Shown here piece after piece: positions 1-5,872 of a stretch of 10,090 nucleotides of DNA. How positions within the stretch are numbered: the first letter of the stretch is position 1; every line of letters begins with the position of its first letter. The stretch is taken from assembly GCA_017620315.1 (NCBI GenBank), contig JAFZQQ010000411.1:1-10090 (forward strand). Direction: 5' to 3'. This DNA comes from Oscillospiraceae bacterium. Its GTDB lineage: Bacteria; Bacillota; Clostridia; Oscillospirales; Oscillospiraceae. Below the pieces are notes generated by a model. It was not told where the DNA came from and did not search any database. It saw only the letters and a program-made list of their open reading frames with translations. Position numbers and translations under genes: made by a program.

Positions 1-212
1 CGATGCTCCAGCGCCGGTTGAAGCTGGGCTACTCGCGCGCGGCGCGCATCGTCGACCAGATGGAGGAGCGCGGCATAGTCGGCCCCTTCGAGGGCTCGAA
101 GCCGCGGCAGCTTCTCATAACCCGCGAGCAGTGGGAGGAGCTGAAAATGAAGGGCCAGTCCGCGCCCGTGCCCGCCGCAGCGGCGGAGGATGAACCGGAG
201 GACGCTGAATGA
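1..212 (+). CDS. ftsK: FtsK/SpoIIIE DNA translocase, C-terminal fragment (gamma domain)
   Basis: This is the 3' end of a gene that enters from the left edge; codons are in frame from base 3, and the ATG there is an internal methionine. About 50 residues match the winged-helix gamma domain that ends FtsK/SpoIIIE translocases: the signature [20 protein letters not shown] is followed by [19 protein letters not shown]. In this family the gamma domain reads polar KOPS/SRS sequences and directs the hexameric ATPase motor that pumps chromosomal DNA through the division septum. After the gamma domain there is a short Ala/Glu-rich, probably disordered tail ending in DEPEDAE. The motor and membrane domains lie outside the window, so FtsK cannot be separated from SpoIIIE here. 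The stop (TGA 210-212) overlaps the ruvX start as ATGA, indicating one mRNA and translational coupling. Confidence 0.93.
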   Translation, partial: MLQRRLKLGYSRAARIVDQMEERGIVGPFEGSKPRQLLITREQWEELKMKGQSAPVPAAAAEDEPEDAE

Positions 213-637
213 AGATCATGGCGATAGATTACGGCGACGCGCACACCGGCGTCGCCGTGTCCGACAGGACGCTGACGCTCTGCGGCTTTTCAACGGTGAT
301 CACCGCCTACCGCCCGGAGGACGTCATCGAGCGCCTCAAGCCGCTGATCGCGGAGCATGAGGTCACGGAGCTGGTGCTGGGCCACCCGGTCAACATGGAC
401 GGCACGCGCGGGCCGCGCGCCGAGAAGGCGGAGGGCTTCGCCGAGCAGCTTCGCGCGGCGACGGGGCTTCCGGTCACGCTCTGGGACGAGCGCCGCACGA
501 CGGTCGACGCGCACAACATCCTCGCGGCGAACGGCAAACGCGCGAAGGAACGGAAAAAGACCGTCGACGCGGTAGCCGCCTCGCTGATGCTTGAAGGATA
601 TCTCACATACATAAAAAAGACAAATCGGACGCCGTAG
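209..637 (+). CDS. ruvX: RuvX/YqgF family Holliday-junction resolvase-like nuclease
   Basis: A 142-residue protein of the usual RuvX/YqgF length (about 135-150) with an RNase H-like fold. Visible family motifs are the first strand D7[12 protein letters not shown] with the candidate catalytic Asp7, [16 protein letters not shown] (58-73), the WDER-TT block (92-98) with Glu94, and the C-terminal [10 protein letters not shown] helix with Asp120. Position 12 is His where many members have Arg or Lys; this position varies in the family. Members have been linked to Holliday-junction resolution and to 16S rRNA 5' maturation, so the exact role here is not decided by sequence. The start at 209 is chosen because GGAGG (197-201) sits 7 nt upstream and the ATG overlaps the ftsK stop as ATGA. 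An in-frame ATG at codon 4 is less likely. The last codons (encoding NRTP-stop) form part of the terminator hairpin. Confidence 0.95.
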   Translation: MKIMAIDYGDAHTGVAVSDRTLTLCGFSTVITAYRPEDVIERLKPLIAEHEVTELVLGHPVNMDGTRGPRAEKAEGFAEQLRAATGLPVTLWDERRTTVDAHNILAANGKRAKERKKTVDAVAASLMLEGYLTYIKKTNRTP

Positions 638-651
638 CGTCCGATTTTTTT
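622..651 (+). terminator. Intrinsic terminator of ftsK-ruvX, overlapping the ruvX stop
   Basis: A perfect 11-bp stem (AAATCGGACGC, 622-632, with its complement at 637-647) closes a 4-nt loop, and a T7 run follows at 645-651. The ruvX stop TAG (635-637) spans the loop-stem boundary, so the left arm is coding sequence. On the opposite strand the same hairpin is followed by GTCTTTTTTAT. It can therefore also stop transcripts of the minus-strand gene ending at 762, for which I see no nearer good terminator. Confidence 0.92.
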
Positions 652-672
652 ACTTTCAAAATAGTGTCATGC

Positions 673-685
673 GGCACTTTTTTGA
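673..685. repeat. 13-bp flanking direct repeat, copy 1
   Basis: GGCACTTTTTTGA occurs here, downstream of the 1001-residue secreted protein gene. It recurs in the same orientation at 3959-3971, upstream of that gene's promoter. The two copies bracket the whole transcription unit. The match is perfect over 13 bp, but half of it is a T6 run, so significance is moderate. Confidence 0.55.
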
Positions 686-704
686 GAAGGTTTCACTTCG
701 CTTC

Positions 705-725
705 CCGCGCGCCCAAGGCGCGCGG
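705..725. other. GC-rich intergenic hairpin
   Basis: CCGCGCGCC (705-713) and GGCGCGCGG (717-725) form a perfect 9-bp stem with a 3-nt loop in the gap between ruvX and the end of the secreted-protein gene. There is no adjacent T run on either strand, so it is not a standard terminator. It could protect the 3' end of the minus-strand message or be an intergenic palindrome. The rest of 652-761 holds no gene that I can support. Confidence 0.6.
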
Positions 726-745
726 TCGCTGCGCGAGAGGCGTGT

Positions 746-764
746 CTTTCCTCTTTTGCGTTTA
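746..764 (-). repeat. Duplicated ribosome-binding leader, orphan copy
   Basis: Read on the minus strand, this is TAAACGCAAAAGAGGAAAG. It matches the leader of the same gene at 3772-3791 (TAAACGCGAAAAGAGGAAAG) except for one missing base. The next bases (ACAC versus GCGC) differ only by transitions. At 3772-3791 the AGAGG serves as ribosome binding site for an ATG 8 nt later; here no start codon follows. It overlaps the annotated stop (TAA 762-764) but lies 8 nt beyond the alternative stop at 773-775. It may be the vestige of a lost tandem gene. Confidence 0.7.
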
Positions 765-3700
765 CCTTTGCGTCAGCCGCTGATCGCCGGGAAGAGCGGG
801 GCGAAGGTCCCCCCTGTCCAAAAGCATGAGCTTCCACACGCCCGATTTCGGCAGCGTGATCCCCAGGCTCGCGGGCGTCGCGTTCATGACGTCCTTCGTC
901 AGCTTTTTGCTTTGCAGCGCGGTCATTTTGCCGTCCGCGTCATACTGCGCGAGCAGCAGCACCGAACCGCGACGCGCGGTGACGGCGGTCTTGCTGAACG
1001 CGATGGGGAAATATTCCGCCGTCACTCCTCCTTCGTATTCATACAACCCGAGGACATACTCCGGATAATCGCTTGTGAAATGCGCGAGGTCCGCCGCCGT
1101 AAGCCGCCCGTTCGCCGCGGTCACGAGACAGTTCGGAACAGTTTCGCCATTCATCTTTCTGATTTTTTCCTTCGGAAACGACACACCGATGAGCGCCTCG
1201 CCCGTCAGCGCGGCGGTGACGGTGACCTGCGTTTCGTTGTAAGTCCCATTCCGCTCCAAAAACACATTGTTCTCCGCGCCGCCGCCGACATTTCCCGTGA
1301 TCACGGGCGAGCCGGACACGTTGAGCGCGGTGTCCTTATCGTCTATCCGACGCCTGTAATACACGCCGCCGCCATTGCCGCTTGCGTTGTTGCCGGTGAT
1401 CCTGCCGCCCGTCATCGTGAGCCTGCTGCGTTCGAGATACACGCCGCCGCCGACCTCCGCGTTGTTGCCTGAGATCTCGCCGCCCATCATCGCGATCTGG
1501 CTCGGATCATCATTCACGTCCCTGTTAACAGAATATTTGTACACGCCGCCGCCGTTCACCGCACTGTTGCCGACGATCCGGCTGCCTTCCTTCATCGTGA
1601 GGAGGCCGTCATTATCCATATAGACGCCGCCGCCGTCATTCGCCTGATTGCCGGAGATCTCGCCGCCGATGAGCGTAATATCCCAGTCTGCAGCAATCCC
1701 GCCGCCGGTTTCCGTCGCGGTGTTGTTTTTGATCTTGCCGCCGCGGATCATAACATCACCCCCGGCAGACACGCCGCCGCCGGAGAGCGCTTTGTTTTCG
1801 GAAATCTCGCCGTCGTTGATCACGGTCCGCGCGGCGACGCGCATGCCGCCGCCGTCCATCGCCTTGTTGCCGGTGATCGCGCCGCCGTTGATCGTGAGCA
1901 CAGCGCCGACGCCATCGCTACCGTCGGTATAGATACCGCCGCCGTACTTATATGCCGTGTTGCCGGAAATCGTACCGCTTTCGATCGTTAAGGCGGCGCA
2001 GTTCTTGTCGCAGTAGACGCCGCCGCCGCTTCCGGCTCTGCTGGCCGAGTCTGGGTTGCCGTCCCCGATCGCTCGGTTTTCGGTGATCGCGCCGCCGCAG
2101 AGCACGAGCTTGCCGTAACCCATGTATACGCCCCCGCCGTAATTGAGCGCCCGGTTGCCGGTGATCGTGCCGCCGCGGAGCGTCAGCGAGGGCAGATCCG
2201 ACGTCCCGGACGAAACCGATATGCCACCGCCGTATTTTCCGTACCCGCCTGTGATCACGCCATTTCCGGCGGGATTCTCAGGCTTGGCGGTGCTGTCCGT
2301 GATCGTCAGCGAGGCTCCGTACTGGACCCTGATCACACATCCGTGGTCCAGGGGAGCGCTTTCGTTTGCAAGGCCGCGGTCGATCTTATTTCCGTTGAGG
2401 TCGAGGACGACGTACCGTTTGTAGCCCACCTCGATATAGCTGTCGTCCTCCGTCGCGGTGCAGTTGCTCATCAGCTTGAAGTAGGTGGTATGCTTGGCAT
2501 CCTCGCCGTCTGTGCGCGTCGTTCCGTTCTCCGCCAGCGCATTGCTCAGATTCTTCCACGCCTCCGCCTCGGTCTTGCCCTTGATCTCATAGGCGGTCTC
2601 CGGGGACCCGCCCGGCGCCGAGCTTGTGGAGCTCAGCGTCACCGTGCGCTCCACGATGTTTCCGGCGTAATCGCTCAAATAGTTGTCGTTTCGCTGCTCG
2701 TTAAACACCCGCAGCGTGTAGCTGCCATCCGACACGTACGGCAGGGTAAATGTCGCCTTGCCGCTTGCCGCCGTCACGGCGGCGCTGGCGTAGCCGAGAA
2801 GCGCGCCCTCATCGTCATACATCAGAATGGACACATACTCGCCCTCGCCGGTCCTGGCGCCGCTGTAGCTCACGGCCACTTCGTCGCCCGCATCCAGCGC
2901 CGTCTGGGCGCACGTCGCGCTGAAGCCGGTGCGGCTGGTATCCCGCAGCGTCAGCTTCCATTCGTGCGACTCGCTCTCCAGCGGTCTGATCTCAGTCCCG
3001 TTGTTCTTGCCGTACGCGGGGGCTGCGAACAGCACATTTGACGCGGTCAGGTTGAACGCGGGGCGCATGCTGCTCGTGCTATCGTAGATATAGTCGATAT
3101 CTATCTGTCCGTCAGATGACACGCTGCCGGCATATTCGCTGCCGGCATATTCTTCATCGGTGCCGCTGGGCGAGCGGAGCCACCATTGCGAAGCTTTTCC
3201 GCTTTTCTCGTCGTCCGCGGAGGCATAGGCCACGCGGGCATTATCGTTCGCGAAATACTTGTTCGCCTCCTCCGCCGAGAGGAGGAAGAAGCGTTCTTTG
3301 TTCAAAGAAGCGGGACCGTAATCGGTGCTGCAGGTGCTGCCGTCGATGATATACGTGTAGCCGCTTGTTTCCGTCACGCTCGTTGCGGCGATCGCGGCTT
3401 TCTCCGCGTCGCTCAGCCCGCTCGGGTTGTTCTTATCAAAATTCGTGCACCATGTTTTCACATTGCTGTCCGCCCAGTCGGTACTGTAGCCGAAGCATTC
3501 TTCTCCCTGCGTATACTTCGAGATCAGCAGCACCTGCCCCGCGTTGCTGACCGGCAGCTGATCGTCGCCGGGAAGGGACAGCACGCGCCACGCGATCGGT
3601 TTGCCGCCGTTTTCCTTTCCCATATACACCATGTCGCCGGTCACAATGCCATTCCAGCTTGTTGTCTGAGTTCCACTCCCCGCCGCCTGCGCGCTCTGCG

Positions 3701-3767
3701 CGCTCCACGGGAGCAGCGAAAACACCATTGCAAATGCCAGCAGAATGCTTCCAAATCTCTTTTTCAT
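762..3767 (-). CDS. Secreted DUF6273 / Pmp-like beta-helix repeat protein, probable 3' frameshift
   Basis: A 1001-residue exported protein. Residues 1-29 are a Sec signal peptide (KKRF, hydrophobic core, cleavage near AQA-A, about residue 28). Residues 38-245 match DUF6273: IAWRVL (58-63), LLISKY (80-85), FFLLSAEEA (160-168), QWWLRSP (194-200) and MRPAFNL (234-240). Residues 268-380 look like the Ig-like segment that often follows it. Residues 391-500 include the VVLDLNGNKIDRGL element that commonly precedes clostridial beta-helices. Residues 500-835 carry eleven GGG(V/I)Y-type turns alternating with GG-x-I-(T/S)-G-N-x-A, as in polymorphic outer membrane protein repeats. Residues 920-985 resemble a small domain common at the C-termini of such proteins. 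I see no LPXTG, SLH or transmembrane anchor. The start is supported by AGAGG 8 nt upstream. The last 16 residues appear to be out of frame (see 809-814). The molecular role is unknown; surface binding or adhesion is an inference. Confidence 0.88.
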   Translation of the reverse strand: MKKRFGSILLAFAMVFSLLPWSAQSAQAAGSGTQTTSWNGIVTGDMVYMGKENGGKPIAWRVLSLPGDDQLPVSNAGQVLLISKYTQGEECFGYSTDWADSNVKTWCTNFDKNNPSGLSDAEKAAIAATSVTETSGYTYIIDGSTCSTDYGPASLNKERFFLLSAEEANKYFANDNARVAYASADDEKSGKASQWWLRSPSGTDEEYAGSEYAGSVSSDGQIDIDYIYDSTSSMRPAFNLTASNVLFAAPAYGKNNGTEIRPLESESHEWKLTLRDTSRTGFSATCAQTALDAGDEVAVSYSGARTGEGEYVSILMYDDEGALLGYASAAVTAASGKATFTLPYVSDGSYTLRVFNEQRNDNYLSDYAGNIVERTVTLSSTSSAPGGSPETAYEIKGKTEAEAWKNLSNALAENGTTRTDGEDAKHTTYFKLMSNCTATEDDSYIEVGYKRYVVLDLNGNKIDRGLANESAPLDHGCVIRVQYGASLTITDSTAKPENPAGNGVITGGYGKYGGGISVSSGTSDLPSLTLRGGTITGNRALNYGGGVYMGYGKLVLCGGAITENRAIGDGNPDSASRAGSGGGVYCDKNCAALTIESGTISGNTAYKYGGGIYTDGSDGVGAVLTINGGAITGNKAMDGGGMRVAARTVINDGEISENKALSGGGVSAGGDVMIRGGKIKNNTATETGGGIAADWDITLIGGEISGNQANDGGGVYMDNDGLLTMKEGSRIVGNSAVNGGGVYKYSVNRDVNDDPSQIAMMGGEISGNNAEVGGGVYLERSRLTMTGGRITGNNASGNGGGVYYRRRIDDKDTALNVSGSPVITGNVGGGAENNVFLERNGTYNETQVTVTAALTGEALIGVSFPKEKIRKMNGETVPNCLVTAANGRLTAADLAHFTSDYPEYVLGLYEYEGGVTAEYFPIAFSKTAVTARRGSVLLLAQYDADGKMTALQSKKLTKDVMNATPASLGITLPKSGVWKLMLLDRGDLRPALPGDQRLTQR
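809..814 (-). other. Six-G run: probable frameshift site
   Basis: On the coding (minus) strand GACAGGGGGGACC encodes D-R-G-D and leads into an unusual tail, LRPALPGDQRLTQR, before the stop at 762-764. Removing one G gives D-R-G followed by TFAPLFPAISG and a TGA at 773-775. That matches the hydrophobic -PL- ending that I would expect after VWKLMLLD in this domain type. It may be a sequencing indel, a real frameshift or slippage-based phase variation. Confidence 0.65.
1365..2231 (-). repeat. Beta-helix coding repeats (11 GGG-turn units)
   Basis: The DNA shows a recurring GCCGCCGCC on the plus strand, which is the reverse complement of GGC-type glycine codons. The encoded GGG turns begin at residues 513, 544, 581, 609, 639, 663, 688, 712, 739, 773 and 799. 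Spacing is 24-37 residues, with the shortest units (24-27) likely one turn each. Longer units carry loop insertions, for example 568-579 and 745-757. Each unit pairs the GGG turn with a GG-x-I-(T/S)-(G/E)-N-x-A strand, close to the two-part Pmp repeat. Units are diverged in DNA sequence, so recent expansion is not evident. Confidence 0.85.
3123..3152 (-). repeat. Perfect 15-bp tandem duplication inside the DUF6273 domain
   Basis: GCTGCCGGCATATTC occurs twice back to back (3123-3137 and 3138-3152). In the protein this makes EYAGS-EYAGS (residues 206-215), in the loop just after the WWLRSP motif. The unit is a multiple of three, so slippage changes loop length without breaking the frame. Confidence 0.9.
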
Positions 3768-3771
3768 GCGC

Positions 3772-3791
3772 CTTTCCTCTTTTCGCGTTTA
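3772..3791 (-). promoter_or_regulatory. Ribosome-binding leader of the secreted-protein gene (repeat partner of 746-764)
   Basis: On the minus strand TAAACGCGAAAAGAGGAAAG contains AGAGG (3776-3780), 8 nt before the ATG at 3765-3767. This fixes the start codon in front of a textbook signal peptide. A near-identical copy lacking one base lies at the other end of the gene. Confidence 0.8.
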
Positions 3792-3828
3792 TTGCCAGAG
3801 CGTCATTACGTTGCGAAAATCCGCAGCA

Positions 3829-3849
3829 TACGCGGGGACGCCCCGCATA
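3829..3849 (-). other. Leader hairpin of the secreted-protein mRNA
   Basis: GCGGGG (3846-3841, minus strand) and CCCCGC (3837-3832) pair around a 3-nt loop. The stem extends to 9 bp with one G-U pair and two A-U pairs. It lies about 25 nt after the predicted transcription start and well upstream of the ribosome binding site. It may protect the 5' end or respond to a regulator; there is no T run, so it is not an attenuator in the simple sense. Confidence 0.5.
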
Positions 3850-3879
3850 ATGCGCTTGTCAGTACAATCATTAGACAGG

Positions 3880-3908
3880 AGTATAACACAAATGCGGGCA
3901 GGTGAAAA
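3880..3908 (-). promoter_or_regulatory. SigA-type promoter of the secreted-protein gene
   Basis: On the minus strand TTTTCA (3908-3903) is followed after 17 nt by TATACT (3885-3880), giving 4/6 and 5/6 matches to the -35 and -10 consensus. Transcription would begin near 3873, giving a leader of about 105 nt. Upstream, 3909-3978 holds only a weak inverted repeat (TTGCC-GGTC-GGCAA, 3935-3948) and the second copy of the 13-bp repeat. Confidence 0.65.
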
Positions 3909-3958
3909 GCATTATTTTATTCGCTCTTTTGCCCTTGCCGGTCGGCAAAGCGAAGCAG

Positions 3959-3971
3959 GGCACTTTTTTGA
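3959..3971. repeat. 13-bp flanking direct repeat, copy 2
   Basis: GGCACTTTTTTGA, identical and in the same orientation as 673-685. It lies between the rny terminator and the promoter of the secreted-protein gene. The two copies are about 3.3 kb apart and enclose exactly one transcription unit. Confidence 0.55.
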
Positions 3972-3978
3972 CAGTTGC

Positions 3979-4012
3979 AATAAAAAAAGAGGCTTTCGCC
4001 TCTTTTTTTATT
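3979..4012 (-). terminator. Intrinsic terminator of rny
   Basis: A perfect 15-bp inverted repeat (left arm AATAAAAAAAGAGGC, 3979-3993) surrounds a TTTC loop. It has a GAGGC/GCCTC core flanked by A7 and T7 tracts, so it is symmetrical and could work in both directions. It starts one base after the rny stop (TTA on the plus strand, 4014-4016), leaving essentially no other 3' untranslated region. Confidence 0.93.
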
Positions 4013-4013
4013 G

Positions 4014-5591
4014 TTATTTTGCGTATTCGACCGCTTTTACCTCGCGGATGACGTTGACCTTGATCTGGCCGGGGTACTCCATCTCGTCCTCGATGCGCTT
4101 TGCGATGTCGTGCGCAAGGATGACCATTTCGTCCTCGCTGACGACCTCGGGCTTGATCATCACGCGCACCTCGCGTCCCGCCTGAATGGCGTAGCTCTTC
4201 TCCACGCCGGGGAAGCTGCCCGTGATCTCCTCAAGCTGCTCGAGGCGCTTGATGTAGCTTTCCAGATTCTCGCGTCTCGCGCCGGGGCGTCCGGCGGAAA
4301 TGGCGTCCGCCGCCTGGATAATGAAGTCGAGCACCGTCGTCGGCTCTATGTCGTTGTGGTGCGCGTGGACCGCGTGGATGATCTCGTCCTTTTCGTGGTA
4401 CTTGCGCATGAATTCGACGCCGAGGGAAACGTGGGTGCCCTCCATCTCGTGGTCGACGGATTTGCCGATGTCGTGCAGCAGTCCCGCGCGCTTCGCGCTC
4501 ATGACGTCCGCGCCGAGCTCGGCGGCGATCATGCCGGCGAGGTGGCTGACCTCGATGGAATGCTGCAATACGTTCTGGCCGTAGCTCGTGCGGTAGTGCA
4601 GCTTGCCGAGCATCTTCATCAGCTCGGGATTCACGCCGCGCACGCCGGTTTCAAGGACGGCGCGCTCGCCCTCGGATTTGATCACAGCGTCGACCTCGCG
4701 GCGAGCCTTGGCGACCATTTCCTCGATGTGAGTGGGGTGGATGCGCCCGTCGGCAATGAGCTTTTCAAGCGCGATGCGCGCGACCTCGCGGCGCACGGGC
4801 TCGAAGCAGGAGACCGTGATCGCCTCGGGCGTGTCGTCGATGATCAGGTCGACGCCCGTCATGGTCTCGATGGTGCGGATGTTGCGCCCTTCGCGGCCGA
4901 TGATACGGCCCTTCATCTCGTCATTGGGCAGGGGAACCACACTGACGGTGATCTCGGCGGAATGATCCGCGGCGCAGCGCTGGATAGCGGTGGCGACGAT
5001 CTCGCGGGCGCGGGCGTCCGCCTCGTCCTTCGCGCGCTGCTCCAGTTCTTTGATCTTGAGCGCGGTCTCGTGAGTGACCTCGCTCTCGACCTGTTCGATC
5101 AGGTACTTCTTCGCCTCCTCGGCGGTAAATCCGGAGATGCGCTCAAGCATTTCGGTCTGGCTGCGCTTGATGATCTTGATCTCCTCGTTCTCCTTGTCTA
5201 TCGCAGCGTGCTTCTGGTTGAGAGCTTCCTCCTTCTTTTCAAGGGTCTCGGTCGTCTTGTCGATGTTTTCTTCCTTCTGCTGCAGTCTGCGCTCCTGCTT
5301 TTGCAGCTCTGAGCGGCGCTCCTTGTTCTCCTTCTCAGCCTCGTTGCGCACACGCATGATCTCTTCCTTCGCCTCGATGAGCATTTCCTTGCTCTTGCTC
5401 TCGGCGCGCTTGTGCGCATCATTTTCGATCTGCAACGCCTTTTTTTCGGCGTCCGCAACGGTCAGTTCCGCTTTCTTTTCCGCTTTTTTTCTGATCCAGA
5501 TGCCGAGAAGGACGCCAAGTGCCAGCAGCACCAGCCAGATCACGATGTTGACCGGGCTGAGCATAGTGGGTGCGGGTTGTGGGACTGGCAT
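4014..5591 (-). CDS. rny: Ribonuclease Y (membrane-anchored endoribonuclease)
   Basis: A 525-residue protein, matching the usual RNase Y length of about 520. The N-terminal hydrophobic segment (about 11-33) is the membrane anchor. A long Lys/Glu-rich coiled coil follows (about 35-200). A KH RNA-binding domain carries [13 protein letters not shown] (230-242). The HD hydrolase domain contains QHSIEVSH (343-350, His344), [12 protein letters not shown] (371-382, metal-binding His373-Asp374) and HAHHND (409-414), and the conserved RNase Y C-terminal region follows. RNase Y makes the first cut in many Firmicute mRNAs at the inner membrane face, working with other degradosome members. I chose the ATG at 5591 because AGGGAGG (5597-5603) lies 5 nt upstream and a near-consensus promoter lies further out. 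A longer reading frame to 5714 would begin within the -35 box. All key residues are present, so the protein should be active. Confidence 0.97.
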   Translation of the reverse strand: MPVPQPAPTMLSPVNIVIWLVLLALGVLLGIWIRKKAEKKAELTVADAEKKALQIENDAHKRAESKSKEMLIEAKEEIMRVRNEAEKENKERRSELQKQERRLQQKEENIDKTTETLEKKEEALNQKHAAIDKENEEIKIIKRSQTEMLERISGFTAEEAKKYLIEQVESEVTHETALKIKELEQRAKDEADARAREIVATAIQRCAADHSAEITVSVVPLPNDEMKGRIIGREGRNIRTIETMTGVDLIIDDTPEAITVSCFEPVRREVARIALEKLIADGRIHPTHIEEMVAKARREVDAVIKSEGERAVLETGVRGVNPELMKMLGKLHYRTSYGQNVLQHSIEVSHLAGMIAAELGADVMSAKRAGLLHDIGKSVDHEMEGTHVSLGVEFMRKYHEKDEIIHAVHAHHNDIEPTTVLDFIIQAADAISAGRPGARRENLESYIKRLEQLEEITGSFPGVEKSYAIQAGREVRVMIKPEVVSEDEMVILAHDIAKRIEDEMEYPGQIKVNVIREVKAVEYAK

Positions 5592-5646
5592 GGTTTCCTC
5601 CCTGTTTTCAATTAGATATATGCTAAATGGGAATTTGGGTTCCGAC

Positions 5647-5669
5647 GGGGGCTTCCCCTTATTGCCCCC
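5647..5669 (-). promoter_or_regulatory. Hairpin in the rny leader
   Basis: On the minus strand GGGGGC (5669-5664) and GCCCCC (5652-5647) form a 6-bp all-GC stem with an 11-nt loop containing AAGGGGAA. It begins about 10 nt after the predicted start of transcription. The loop G run could pair alternatively with the 3' C run. It may stabilise the 5' end or take part in autoregulation of rny; this is inference only. Confidence 0.5.
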
Positions 5670-5685
5670 TAAAAATCCAAATGAT

Positions 5686-5714
5686 ATTTTACTCGCACAA
5701 GAGCACGGTGTCAA
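5686..5714 (-). promoter_or_regulatory. SigA promoter of rny
   Basis: On the minus strand a perfect TTGACA (5714-5709) is separated by 17 nt from TAAAAT (5691-5686), which matches 5/6 of the -10 consensus. Transcription should start near 5679, giving a leader of about 88 nt. This makes rny an independently transcribed gene and rules out the upstream ATG at 5714 as the start. Confidence 0.88.
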
Positions 5715-5784
5715 GAAAAATCCGCAAATAAAAATATTATGTTAATCATCGCACGCCGCGCTTCACGCAAAAAGCCCCGCAGGG

Positions 5785-5806
5785 TTTGCCGCCCGCAGGC
5801 GGCAAA
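5785..5806. other. Intergenic palindrome between the giant gene and rny
   Basis: TTTGCCGCC (5785-5793) and GGCGGCAAA (5798-5806) form a perfect 9-bp stem with a CGCA loop. It lies between the terminator at 5820-5847 and the rny promoter. It has no T run of its own and could be a copy of a dispersed intergenic palindrome. The remainder of 5715-5872 has no supportable gene. Confidence 0.55.
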
Positions 5807-5819
5807 TGAACAGTAACGC

Positions 5820-5847
5820 AAAAAAGCCGGGTCTCCCCGGCTTTTTT
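5820..5847 (-). terminator. Intrinsic terminator of the giant protein gene
   Basis: AAAAAAGCCGGG (5820-5831) and CCCGGCTTTTTT (5836-5847) form a perfect 12-bp stem with a TCTC loop. On the minus strand it lies 25 nt after the stop of the giant gene (5873-5875) and is followed by a run of T. The symmetry allows function in either direction. Confidence 0.92.
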
Positions 5848-5872
5848 GTATGGTGCTTTCGGTTTTTGTTGC

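Noticed and set aside
652..761. Possible small gene between ruvX and the secreted-protein gene
   Set aside because: No frame with a ribosome binding site and start of useful length; the interval is explained by a hairpin and two short repeats.
669..1472. Long plus-strand reading frame opposite the secreted-protein gene
   Set aside because: It is antisense to a gene with signal peptide, recognised domains and good start signals. Its Arg/Ala-rich translation lacks motifs and a ribosome binding site. The same applies to the long plus-strand frames at 4011-5312, 5846-7393 and 7421-9262.
1263..2270. Regularly spaced GCCGCCGCC repeats as a CRISPR array or microsatellite
   Set aside because: The repeats are glycine codons of beta-helix turns with irregular 24-37-codon spacing and coding sequence between them. 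There is no palindromic repeat unit and no cas gene.
3033..3656. DUF6273 domain as a variable target of a diversity-generating retroelement
   Set aside because: Its WWLRSP...RPAFNL pattern recalls C-type-lectin-like variable proteins, but no reverse transcriptase, template repeat or C-terminal variable region is present in the window.
3931..3961. GCCCT...AGGGC with inner TTGCC-GGTC-GGCAA as a terminator or operator
   Set aside because: The stem is short and interrupted, with no T run on either side. It overlaps no promoter element, and the real rny terminator lies just beside it.
5592..5714. N-terminal extension of rny starting at 5714
   Set aside because: The extra 41 residues would begin within the -35 box and before the predicted transcription start. 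The ATG at 5591 has a strong Shine-Dalgarno and gives the standard RNase Y N-terminus.
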